The notes beneath the pieces are model-generated. The model made no database searches and had not been told where the DNA came from. It saw only the letters and a list, made by a program, of their open reading frames with translations. A stretch of DNA of 64,000 nucleotides from Symsagittifera roscoffensis (lineage: Eukaryota > Xenacoelomorpha > Acoela > Convolutidae), in contig NC_087068.1 of the NCBI RefSeq assembly GCF_963678635.1, forward strand, positions 9,494,027 through 9,558,026. Direction: 5' to 3'. Numbering within the stretch: position 1 is the stretch's first letter; each line of letters begins with the position of its first letter. Below, piece after piece: positions 44,858-55,600 of this stretch. The translations under genes and the position numbers were made by a program.

Positions 44858-47472
44858 CGTGGGCTAAAAAAATGATTATTTTGAGACTGAAAAGCGGTGG
44901 TATGGGGTTGTTCAATAATTTGTTCATAAGTATTATCATCTTGTGACTGGTGTGTCATTATATGTTGAATGGGACTTTGTGATGTGGTGAGTCGAAAATT
45001 TGGATTATGTGTGATGGCTAAGTTTCGAAAATTTCGTGGGACTAGGGATAGTGGATGGTTATTTGGTAGGGGTGGTAATTGTGGTGCCGTTGGCGTTATG
45101 TCTACATTGTTATGTTCTTCGTCGTATGTATTTTGTCGTGTTGTTATTTTTGTGTTATATTCCTTTATTTGTGCGTCTAAAAGAATTTTGTTTATAGATG
45201 TAGAAAAGATTCCAAAAAATCCTGCAAAGAGTATGCGTGCTACACTTGCTTGTCGATTGACCTGTGTGTGTATAGCACATGTGTTGTAGATTCCTTTTAA
45301 AAGTGAGAAAAGAAATCCAATAAAGTTAAACATTGCGTATAAAATAGTCAATTTTTCTAAGATGTAGTAGGGCCATCCTAGAAAATCGAGGATCTCATTT
45401 TTGAGTGTAACAAAGCTAAAAATGTTAATTGGTGATATATCTTGGGGACGGTATTTTTCACCGTTTAGATATATATAATCTTTAATGTCTTTAAAATATC
45501 CGCTATAGTCTTGCGTGTAGATATCGGCAAATCCTGCGGTTTCTGCAAGTTTGCGTAAATTTTGGTCTATTGATTGTCTTTGTATAGTGTCCATTTGTGT
45601 TAGTAATTCTTGGAATTGTTGTGTTCTAATGTGATGTTGAATATCTGATTTTGAATAGATTCCTATTGATTGTAAGTCTATATTTGGGTTTCGAGCAATA
45701 GCGCGAATGCTTTCTGGTGAAAATTTTTTGAGTGATTGCATTAATGTGGGATATGGAGTGAGAAGATAATATTTATTTTCATCAGGGTTTAGTTGTACTA
45801 CATTGTGGCTGTTTTCTGATCCACATGGGACTGCGGTATCCCAGAAATAGGTTCTTCGTGAAAGTGTATCCACGAAATGTACTTTATTCTTATAAAAGAT
45901 AGGGATTCTTTTATAACATCGTTTATCTTCAAAAACGTATAGTGGTGATACTTTTTTAGTACAAGTATAAAACCATAAGATGTTTCCTTCATAGTCTAAA
46001 AAATTTGATCTATTTCCAGATAATAAGTATCCTGCATAGGGTATTTTTAATACTGCTAGTGCAAGTGATTGTAATATTTGTGTTCGTTCTAATTCGCATA
46101 GGTGGTGTAGTGTTTCTAATTCGGAGAGTGACATTTCTTGAAAAATTCGGCTAATTGTATAATCTAGTTTCATATCTAAATGAATATCATAGTGGATATT
46201 ACCGAAATATGTAGTATTCATTAGTGATAATTCTTGTAAGCGTGTGCTTCTGGTGTCATGGGGTTTTAGATGTCCACCAGGTTGTCCGTTGCTTTTTTCA
46301 AAATTAACTGGTATATAGGATGTTCCTTCGTTTAGAGGATGACCTGTGGCATATGGGTCGATTTTTACTTTTCCAGTGGTCATGTCGAATCCTTTTTCGT
46401 ATTCAACTAATATTTCAGAGTATTGTGTTCTGTGAAGTGGATTCCTGTATTTACATGCAAGTTCTGTTTCTTGATATATTTGAAAACGTGTCAATTTGTT
46501 TTCTATATTGTCTATGTTTCTAAAATTAGAACTTAGTTTTCGTGATGGATGGACTTGTTCATATGGAATTGATTGTATAAAGTATTTTTCGTGAAATTTT
46601 ATCATTCGAGCGTGTATTTTTGCTACTTGAAATGTTGTACATGTATCTTCGGGGAACCAAACAATTGTTGCTTGTGTTCTCGTTGTAGGGTCGCAATAAC
46701 CTTGATCATTTTTACAAGGTAATCGGATTCCTTGATAGATCATTGTATTGTCTGATAAATCTCGTGTTAGTTGTATTTTTTCGAGTTGTATTTTCCAATC
46801 GAAAAACATTATTTCTTGGTATCCTTTATTTTTTGTGTCTGCTTTGCAGTTTGATGGGTCATTTATACCAATGTGTGGTATCCAATGTTTATCGTGTAGG
46901 TCATAGGTTAATCGTCCGTGTGCGCCGTTATACGGGTATTTTTCGTCTAGTTTTATATGTCCTTGGTGTCTTTCAAGTTGTGATTGATGTACGGAGTCTG
47001 GAAAAACTTGAAAATTAACTAACTTTCTAGCGGAGTTTTTATTTTGTGTGATGTTTAGTCTAAGTAATTCATTTTTACAATCGTCGGGATTGAGATGTAA
47101 AAGACGTTCTATATTACTTTGATAGAATGATTCATGGTCAAGTCGGTTTTTGTTTCCGTTCGAGACTTGTGAACAATGTACTTTCTTTTCGGAAAATGTT
47201 GCTGTGAATTTATAACCTGTAACTGTTGTTGCTCGGGCTTTTGAATAGAGTGTTGCTATTACATCTGTGGTTTCTATAGCTTGTGGTTCTGTTTCACATT
47301 GTGATACTTGATTTATTGCATATTTATGTAGTGTTTTTTGTTCATTTTCTTCACAATCATAATGTGTTACTAGTAAATCTTGTGGTCCTGTACGAGGGGA
47401 AGGGTTTATGTTTTGATTTGAGATTACTAGAAAAAGGAGTTGGAGAAAAATTAATAATTTTAGAATATACAT
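44854..47472 (-). CDS. Envelope-like transmembrane glycoprotein (872 aa)
   Basis: Starts at ATG 47472, 13 nt inside the previous ORF. Residues 1-18 form a strong hydrophobic signal peptide. A long Cys-containing ectodomain follows (to about residue 700) with several N-x-S/T sequons. Hydrophobic segments lie at about 705-728 and 741-760, then a Pro-rich tail of about 110 residues. The layout and place after pol match envelope genes of retrovirus-like gypsy elements. The ectodomain looks like the glycoproteins, related to those of mononegavirus-type RNA viruses, seen in other invertebrate retroelements; this is by-eye recognition, not a search. Likely role: membrane attachment and fusion, so the element may be infectious or able to move between cells. 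No furin site or fusion peptide is assigned with confidence. Expression is probably from a spliced RNA. Confidence 0.8.
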   Translation of the reverse strand: MYILKLLIFLQLLFLVISNQNINPSPRTGPQDLLVTHYDCEENEQKTLHKYAINQVSQCETEPQAIETTDVIATLYSKARATTVTGYKFTATFSEKKVHCSQVSNGNKNRLDHESFYQSNIERLLHLNPDDCKNELLRLNITQNKNSARKLVNFQVFPDSVHQSQLERHQGHIKLDEKYPYNGAHGRLTYDLHDKHWIPHIGINDPSNCKADTKNKGYQEIMFFDWKIQLEKIQLTRDLSDNTMIYQGIRLPCKNDQGYCDPTTRTQATIVWFPEDTCTTFQVAKIHARMIKFHEKYFIQSIPYEQVHPSRKLSSNFRNIDNIENKLTRFQIYQETELACKYRNPLHRTQYSEILVEYEKGFDMTTGKVKIDPYATGHPLNEGTSYIPVNFEKSNGQPGGHLKPHDTRSTRLQELSLMNTTYFGNIHYDIHLDMKLDYTISRIFQEMSLSELETLHHLCELERTQILQSLALAVLKIPYAGYLLSGNRSNFLDYEGNILWFYTCTKKVSPLYVFEDKRCYKRIPIFYKNKVHFVDTLSRRTYFWDTAVPCGSENSHNVVQLNPDENKYYLLTPYPTLMQSLKKFSPESIRAIARNPNIDLQSIGIYSKSDIQHHIRTQQFQELLTQMDTIQRQSIDQNLRKLAETAGFADIYTQDYSGYFKDIKDYIYLNGEKYRPQDISPINIFSFVTLKNEILDFLGWPYYILEKLTILYAMFNFIGFLFSLLKGIYNTCAIHTQVNRQASVARILFAGFFGIFSTSINKILLDAQIKEYNTKITTRQNTYDEEHNNVDITPTAPQLPPLPNNHPLSLVPRNFRNLAITHNPNFRLTTSQSPIQHIMTHQSQDDNTYEQIIEQPHTTAFQSQNNHFFSPR

Positions 47473-48335
47473 GTGTATGATAATCCTGAGTATGGATTAT
47501 AAAATGTAATGTAGCCAATTGTGTTTTTGGTATATCTGTCGTATTTGTATATTACTTCAGTAGTTATAAACGGTGGTGGTAGTGATTGAGCTGTTATGTT
47601 AGGTGGATTTAATGGGTAGGGATGTTGGGTAATATTGTTTAACTTAACTGTGATTTCAAACTTTAGTTGTAAACTGTTTTGTTGGAGTATTTGAATATTG
47701 TGATCACGGATATCGTTGTGAATATCTTGGCGATATTGTAATCTATTAAGTGCCCAGTTATGAAGGCGGTTACTTTCTTGATGTTGTCCAAATAGTGGTG
47801 GAGGTGCTGTGAATGTATTCCAATCTAGTCTTAAAGGGATATTTATTGATGATTGTTCTCGATATCTGGCGTCGAGATTATTTGGGAAATTTAAGTTAAA
47901 GGGTGGTGGTGAAAACTGGCTTATTGATGGTGTTGATGGTAGTGATAATGTTTCTGGAAGTGATGAGGATGTTGTTGTATCCGTAGAAATATCTATGGGG
48001 TCATTGACTAAATTTGGTTCACCTTGTGTAAATGAATGTGTAGTCCAATATGGGAATCGTGATGTTTGGTTTGGGGGGTTAAAGGGATTTTCACGTATTT
48101 GTTCAGATGTTGGTGTTGAACCTAAGTAATCTGATGGTAGGCTTGAGGTGCTACGTTGCGAAAGAAGCGTTGGGGTTTCTGGTAATATACCAATGGGGTT
48201 TTCTGGAGTGTTTTGTGATGGGGATTGAGGTATATCAAAATGAACTCGGGGAGTTTGAAAATTTCTGTTTCGTCGAGGATGTATAATTTGTCTATTTATT
48301 TCGACTGTATTTTGGTTTTGACTAGAATTTTTCAT
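47460..48335 (-). CDS. Pro/Ser-rich ORF before env (291 aa; open to 48593)
   Basis: ATG at 48335 gives 291 residues. The same frame is open for 86 further codons with no ATG, up to a TAATAA at 48594-48599, and this extension has the same Gln/Ser/Pro-rich composition. So the real protein may be joined by splicing to an upstream start; an acceptor-like ACCCAACAG lies in the extension. The first two thirds are disordered; the last ~100 residues (QYRQDIHNDIRDHN, then beta-rich sequence ending YNPYSGLSYTCIF) look folded. The end overlaps the envelope-like ATG by 13 nt. No family is recognised. It might be a matrix-like or accessory protein of the envelope module. Confidence 0.65.
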   Translation of the reverse strand: MKNSSQNQNTVEINRQIIHPRRNRNFQTPRVHFDIPQSPSQNTPENPIGILPETPTLLSQRSTSSLPSDYLGSTPTSEQIRENPFNPPNQTSRFPYWTTHSFTQGEPNLVNDPIDISTDTTTSSSLPETLSLPSTPSISQFSPPPFNLNFPNNLDARYREQSSINIPLRLDWNTFTAPPPLFGQHQESNRLHNWALNRLQYRQDIHNDIRDHNIQILQQNSLQLKFEITVKLNNITQHPYPLNPPNITAQSLPPPFITTEVIYKYDRYTKNTIGYITFYNPYSGLSYTCIF

Positions 48336-48601
48336 TCTACTTAGTTCTTGTGGTAGTGTTGGATATAGGTTATATGTTGGTTCGCTTAAAGGTGCTTGTC
48401 TTTGAACTGGTTCTAGTGGTTCTGATAAACGAGCATGTCGTTCTTCAAAAGTGTATGGATTGTCTTGAAAAGAAATTCGTGTAGATGTTTGAGGATTTTG
48501 AGTAGTTGAAGGTGGTGTTTGGTTATCTTGGGATGATGTCGGTGAAGACTGATTCTGTGACTGTTGGGTAGCAATTTTTGATGGTTTTTTGAATTATTAC
48601 T

Positions 48602-48790
48602 TTAGTGAGAAATTTTGTGTTTATTATAATATTCTTCCAAAAAAAGAATTAGAAGGACTGTTGCTAGGGCAAATGTGAGGATTGCTTTCTTTATACATTT
48701 ACAGATGGTCAAAATGAGGGATGATAAGAATGCTATGAAAATTACAAACAATAAAAAAATATCGGTTCTACTGAAAATTGTTCGTATCAT
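48602..48790 (-). CDS. Small membrane protein B (62 aa)
   Basis: ATG at 48790 overlaps the stop of the preceding ORF (ATGA). It encodes two hydrophobic segments (about residues 10-29 and 36-52) separated by a short basic loop with two Cys (CKCIKK). There is no signal cleavage motif. Size and layout are like viroporins or small viral ion channels, but no homolog is recognised. Confidence 0.6.
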   Translation of the reverse strand: MIRTIFSRTDIFLLFVIFIAFLSSLILTICKCIKKAILTFALATVLLILFLEEYYNKHKISH

Positions 48791-49017
48791 TTAGACAAGT
48801 TATATGACTCGTACCTGTGGATGTAATCAAGGGTTTTGGAAAGTTGGAGGAATAGTTCGAGTATGGTGTAGAAAATTAAAAAAATGTTACAAAAAATGAT
48901 TAGGATTATTAGAAAAGATTCAAGTATATCAAAAAGAAATATTATAAAGGTTTCAAGTATTGTAAAAAAATGTTTAAAATTTATGAGTATTTGAGTAACT
49001 GATTGTGAGAAGAGCAT
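48787..49017 (-). CDS. Small membrane protein A (76 aa)
   Basis: ATG at 49017. Residues 15-58 are a nearly continuous Ile/Leu/Phe-rich stretch with two acidic breaks, long enough for two transmembrane helices; the C-terminus is polar. The TGA stop is shared with the ATG of the next small ORF, so the two probably form a translationally coupled pair. Unknown family. Confidence 0.6.
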   Translation of the reverse strand: MLFSQSVTQILINFKHFFTILETFIIFLFDILESFLIILIIFCNIFLIFYTILELFLQLSKTLDYIHRYESYNLSK

Positions 49018-49614
49018 TTAAGAAATGATCTCTTGGTCGAATATTTTTTGCTGTTTGAGGCGATTTTCTAGTGTGGTCGGATTATTTATTAGTTTTTTGA
49101 CAAGTGGGTTGAGTTTTGTAAAAAATTGTTGGGGGCAATTTTTATGGTGACTGGGAGGTCGTCTTTTTCTTTATTTTTGTTTGTCAAATGATCCGGGGTA
49201 TGGTGAGATTTTTATACTTTAGGCTAATTAAAATGTTCATTTTGTTACTTTAGGCTAAGTTAACAAATTTGCTTTGGGGGTATTCGTGGTCTGAGTTGGG
49301 GAAATATTGTTGATCTTTGGGTTATTAGATAAGGGAGGGGTACGGTATTATGGTGATATTTATTTTAGTTGTCAAGTTGGAGTGGTTTGCTTATTTTTGA
49401 CCTGGAGGTCGTAAAGTTATAGTTATAGATGTGCCTGGAGTTCTATATGATTCGTCTAATTGGTCTTAGTTTGAGTTAGAGAAAGTGACGGATTGGATGA
49501 ATCCTATTGGTCTATTTTGAACTAGAATTATTACGTACTTGTCAGCATGTTATTTTGAAAAATGTAAATGAAAAATGTTTCGGAGGTTTCAAGATTGTGA
49601 AGCAAATGTTAAAA
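49018..49614 (-). other. 597-nt spacer between gag-pol and the 3' gene block
   Basis: No open frame of note on the minus strand. It is the only long noncoding interval between pol and the LTR-proximal genes apart from the 3' end. It may contain the splice acceptor(s) or an internal promoter for the downstream genes; I cannot point to one site. Confidence 0.45.
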
Positions 49615-52600
49615 TTACTTTTGATATTCTACTTTCTTTAAAATTTTAGATTGGGGGATGAACATTTTGTAGTTTTTACGTGGTTGATTTCGGAGTCTTG
49701 TTGTTTTTCTATGTTCTGATTTGTCTATTTCTTCTTGGGGTATTATTTGTTCTGTCATTTTTCTATTTTTTCTTTGCTTTTGGGATTCTTTATGGTCTAG
49801 ATTTTTTGTAGTGTTTTTGGTAGCGGTTGGTTTTGTGTTTTGATTTTCGGTGGGGTTATCATTTTGTTCTGTATTTTTCAGATGTGGTTCGTTTTGAACT
49901 ATTTTTAATCCTGTGAAAGAATATAATTGAGTTAGTTCGCGGAGTGCGTATTCTTTTGGGTAATAAGGTAATAGGTTGTTTCGATGTTGAACGATTTCTT
50001 TTTTGTTTGAGTCGGTAATTTTATATGTGACATCAGTGGGTTTTGCAATTATTTGGTATGGTCCTTTTCGAAGGGGTTGTAATTTTTTAGAAATTCCTTT
50101 TTGTGTATTAAAATTAGGTATTAAAACAAATGTTCCAATTTTTAAATCGGAGGCTGGTGTAAAACGTGAATTGATTTGTTCATTAATGTTTTGTCTTTGT
50201 AATAACTTTTTTGTTATTTTTTGATAAATTTCATTGTGTTTTTTATCTCTATTTAGAATCCATTCGGTGTGTGTACCGGAGGCTAGTTTAAGAATTTGTG
50301 GGTGATGAAAATGATCTTCATCGTGTGTATGTAAAGGTAGGTTATAACAAATTGAGTCTTTATTTGATTGACAATAACCTTGTGCGTTTTTATGAGAATT
50401 TGCTGTAAACATTATTGGTTTGCGTGGCTTTTGGTTAAAAACCATTTCGTATGGTGACATTCCTAAAGTTGTCGTAATTTGTGAATTATATGCTAAGGGA
50501 AATAATTTTACATCTGCTGACCATTCGGTATATTTTGTATCATTTCCGTTGATGATACATCTAAGATATTCTTGTAATGAACGGTTCATACCTTCGACTA
50601 AGCCGTTTGTCCAAGGTGCATGAGATGTACGTGGTTTGTGTTTAATGTTATATAAATGACATAGTGTGATAATTTCATTATTTATGAATTCTGTACCGTT
50701 ATCTGTAACTAAAATTTCTGGTAGTCCGAATTTTGCTATCCAGTGTTCATAGAGTGTTGTGTAAGCGTAATAAGCGTTACAATGTGGTACTGGGTTAAGT
50801 GCTACATAATGTGTAAATGCGTCAACAATTACCATAATGTAGGAGTTTCCTTCTGATGAGGGTGAAATTGGTCCTTTAGTATCAAATGAGATACGATGAT
50901 TAAAGTACAAACTTTGTCCTTTAAAATCTTGTTTTTGTGCTATTTGTTTTTGATTTGGGTAAGGTTTATTTAGTTGACATACTATACAGTCATTGCATAG
51001 TACTTTTATCCAAATTGGTGCATTTGGGAAATAAAAGTTTTGTATAAAATTTGAATATGTTTTCTCTGATCCAGAGTGTCCTTTAATATTTTGTGTATGT
51101 GAAATATTAAAAGCTATAAGAATCATACTTAAAGGGAGACATGGAACTGTAGATTCATTCAGGTTATACTCTAAAAGGTCTGTATTTTCGTTAATTGTTG
51201 TGTTGTTAAATTTGCGAAAGTATCGGAGGAGTGTTTTGTTTCCTAGAATGGTTGAATCTGCTTTGATAGGTTTAGTTTTATATTTGTGCCATGATTTTAG
51301 TTGTCGAATTACTGGGTCAAGGTTTTGATATTGTTTCAGTGTTGAAATTGTAATTATTTCTGTTGGGGGGAGAAAAATGTTTTCGATTTCTAATTTAGAT
51401 AAGGGTATTGTATCAAGTGGGTCGTGAAGGTCAAAAACTTGATTTATTGTGTATTTTGAATCATTTGTTTGTGGTCCTGATAAATTTATTTTATCAGTTA
51501 AATCTTCTTTTTCAATTAGTGGAAAATGATCTTTCTTAGGTGGGTGTTGTTTTGTTCGTTTTTGTTGAGTGTTATTTTTTATCCATTGAGAATATGGGAT
51601 TGGTTTGAAAGTTGATGTTCCAAGTAAATCAACTTCATAATGATTATTTTGACAATCTAAATAAAGTGGGAAATGTTGTAAATTATTTATTTGTGATTGT
51701 TCAATATCAGTTTTTACTGCATATTTGCATTCCAATCGGGGTGATGTTTCGTTTTCTGCAAGGTAGAATTTTATGTTTTTGGGTATTTCAACTGTTGTTT
51801 TTCGTGTAAGTAATTCAGGTGGTGTATTTCGACTTAAGGTGTCTGGTAATGCAAGATTTTTTCCTGCAGTCCAAACTATATGTAAGTTTGGAAATTTCAT
51901 TAGAATTAGTTGAAATCTGTAAACTCGGTGGTTTGGGTTAGATTTTTGTGTAAAGAGAAAGATGATTGGTTTATGGTCTGTGAATAGAACTGTGGGATGT
52001 TTTGATCCAAGTATCAGAAATTCATATTCTGTCAGTGTATATATTATGGCTGTACATTCTCTCATTAGAGTTGAGAGTCGTAGCTCTGCTTGAGTGAATA
52101 ATCGAGAATTTGCTGATATGAGGTTCATTTTATTTGTACCATTATGTGATTGTAATAGTGCTGCACCGATGCCAAAGTTCGAAGCATCGCACATTGCATA
52201 AAATGGTTGATTTGAATCTGGAATTGTGTTTGAAATTTGTTCAGTTAAAAGTTTCTTTATTTCTTCAAATCGTGTTTGATGTTCTGTGTTCCATTCAAAG
52301 TTATTTTGTTGTCTAAGGATGTTATAAAATGGTCGTAGATATAATTGCATTTTATAAACATATTTACTTAAAAAGTTTAACATTCCAAGAAATTCTTGGA
52401 TTTTCTTTTTATTTGTTGGTGGTTGAAGTTTTTGAATAGCGTCAATGCGTGATTTCAATGGAGTGATTGTTTTTCTTTCTATATTATGTCCTAAGAATTT
52501 AACTCTTGTCAAAAAGAAGTGTGATTTATCGGGGGCGGCCTTCAGATTTTCGTTCTGAAGTATTTGGTGATATTTTTCTAAAACATTGAACATCTCGTCT

Positions 52601-55600
52601 TTTGTTTGTGATTGCATAAAAACATCGTCTAAATAGGTGATTGCGTTTTTCTTGAGTATCAGTGGTCTAAAAATTTTGCTCATAAAAGCTGAAAATGCTG
52701 CTGGTCCTATGGATATTCCATAGAATAAGCGGTTGAATTCATATTGTTGGTTTCCGATAACAAATTGTGTTAAACGTCGTGATTGTTCATCTAGTGGCAT
52801 TTGATTGTATGCACTATTCATATCGGCGGTTGTAAAGTATTTGCCGTTTATTTTTGTTAAAATAACTTGTATTGGTTCAATGGGCCAATTACATTTTGAT
52901 TCATCTATGAGTGAATTGAGGTATCTAGCGTCGAGAACGATTTTTAATGATTCTCCTTTAGCTAGAATGATAACGGGGTTGATAAATGTGTTGCCTTTTG
53001 GTTGTTCTTCTTTGTTAACTGGTGATATAATGTTGTATTGTTCTAAAATATCGAGTAATCTGTTCACTTTATCATGTAAGTGAATTGGTACTTTACTTGC
53101 TCTCTGTTTTTTGAAAACTGCGTCTGGTTTTAACGGGAGATGTAGTGATGAACTGATTTTTCCAACATCGAATTTTGATGTTGCATAGACTGATGAATAT
53201 TTAATTAGCTGTTTGGCTAATTTTTCGAATTCGTCTTGTGTTATTTGTGAATGTTGGAAATTAAACATTGTTAAAAATTTTTGTTGGTCCTCTGTGTAGT
53301 TACTTATGTTGAATGTAGGTTTGAAATATGGAGTTTTTGTGAAATAATCCGTATTTCTGTTTTCGTTACTTATTATATTATTTATAGATAATTCTTCATT
53401 AAGAATTGTAGATTGGCAAATATCTAGTAATTGGAGTATATTATTTACGCGATAGGCTTTTTCGTGTATTGGTGATATTGTAGCGTTGGTTTCACAATAT
53501 CCTAAAAGTCCTAAAGGTAATGTTACTTGGTAAGGTGTGTTATTATAGACATGTAAGGAAATGATATCTGAATTCGAATTTTTCAAATATTTTATGGATG
53601 AGATTGTGATTTTGAAAAATTTGTGAATAGGTTTGAATTCAAATTCTGACATATAAAATTTTTGTTTGTTTTGTTCTTTATCATATTGGTGAACTTGTTT
53701 GATTGAAAAATTATAGATATTTCCTGATAGTGGTTTCAAGTGTTTTCTTTGTTGGTTAAATATCGGGTAGAATTTTGAAAAGAATGGTGGTTGTTTATTT
53801 AATCTTTGAAAAAATGTTAAGGATGTTTCTTTTGTTTTTGTATATTTATCTTTGATTAATATTTTACTATTTAGTATGTTAATTGTTGGTATATACTTCG
53901 AAATAAATGGTATTCCAATGATATTATATTTAATGTCAGTGATATGGAATATTTGTTTAAATGGCTTATTTAAAATTTTGCTTTGTTCCATTGTTCTGGT
54001 GGGGAGGAGAAATAATTGGATTTTTCGGTAGTTTATCAATGTTGATCCTTGTGCTGTTGCTAGTTTGCTGGAGGTTTCAAGAGGTGTTAGCTTTGGGTGT
54101 AAGGTTTTTATTTCATTCCATGTGGGGATGTTTATTATGTTTGATTCTGCTCCTGAATCAATTAAAAAATCTATTTCAAGGTCTGGTGGTTGAAATTCTT
54201 TATTTCTTGGGCTTTCTAAGAGAAATGGTATTGTCCAAATTTTTTCTTTGGGTTGTTCTTTTTGTATATTTTGATAAATATGGTTTGTATTCAAGCATTT
54301 TGTTTTGGTATTTTTATTGGTTTGATTTGTTGTGTTAATCTCGTTTGTTTCTTGCGTCGTTGGTGTGGAATTTATGGGTGTAGTGTAATAATTTTGAAGA
54401 AATTCTGATTGATTTTCATATATGTGTGATGAAAAGGGTTGTTCATATATGACAGATTCATAGTCATTTTCGACTTTTATCATATTGATAGAAAGAGTGT
54501 TTTCAGTATCACTTTCTGAATCTGATGATGTACAGTTTATTTGATTGAGTTGTAACGTATCAGTTACTGTGTCATCAATACCTGGAGGGTCTGATGTTGT
54601 TTCTGGGTTAGACTGTACTTGATTGATTTGTCTTTGATGTTTAGGTGTACTACTTCTGTGGCGATTATTAGAATTATTATAGTTATTATTATTCCGGTGT
54701 GGTGATTGGGAATAATTTCTATAACGATTATTATTACTTGAGTGTCGATTTTGTGAATTATTTCGCGATCTGTTTTGATAATTGTTGTTTGGTCTGTTAT
54801 AGTTCGATCTATTATATGAGTTATTCCTTGATTGATTGTTCGGGTAATTCTGGTTTCGGTTGTTTGAATGACTTCTATTTCGATTATAGGAGTAGTTTCT
54901 ATTCCTATTGTATGATGAATTTCGTGATTGGTTGTTTGGATAGTAGTTATTTCTTGATTGGGAATTAGATCTAGAAACAAATCGTTGTGTATTTGAATTT
55001 GATCTGGAGTAGTTATTTCGACTATTTGGTCTATTGTAGTGATTTTGTGATGAATTATTCGTGTTTCTTCGTTCTGGTGATCTTCCTCTATAACTTGAGT
55101 TATATGGTGATTGATTTCTTGTATAATTTGTATTGTTCGGGAGTGGTTTTCCTGAACTGTTGTTGCTGTGGACTGTTTTGTTCGGTAGATTTTGATCTTT
55201 TTTCATGTATTGATAGAATGATTTATTTGGTTCTCTATATTTTTGAGGTTTATTTTGATTGTCTTGCTGTTTTTGTCTACATTCGGAAATACTATGTCCG
55301 TATCGTCGGCAATAATTACACCATTTTTTGAAAGATGGTTTGCCTTTGAAGTTTGGGTTCTTTTCATAAATATTGAGTATTTCAGTGATTTTTTCAACGA
55401 GGTCTGTCTCTGATTCCTGTATATTATTAATATTAGTGGGAGTCGTTTCAATTTTGTTAACGTATTGTAATTTCAGATTTTCCGTTTCTTCTAGTTTCAT
55501 CGTGATTTCTGCTTGTTCTAATTTGTCTACTAGTTTTCGAAAATCTAAATCGGGTTCTCGAATTGAAGAAGGATGGGATGCTCTCTTTTTTATTGCTATT

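Noticed and set aside
54564-54980. 138-codon Ile/Thr-rich minus frame and Tyr/Ser-rich plus frames at 54699-55331
   Set aside because: Shadows of the low-complexity Asn/Arg/Ser tract in gag-pol.
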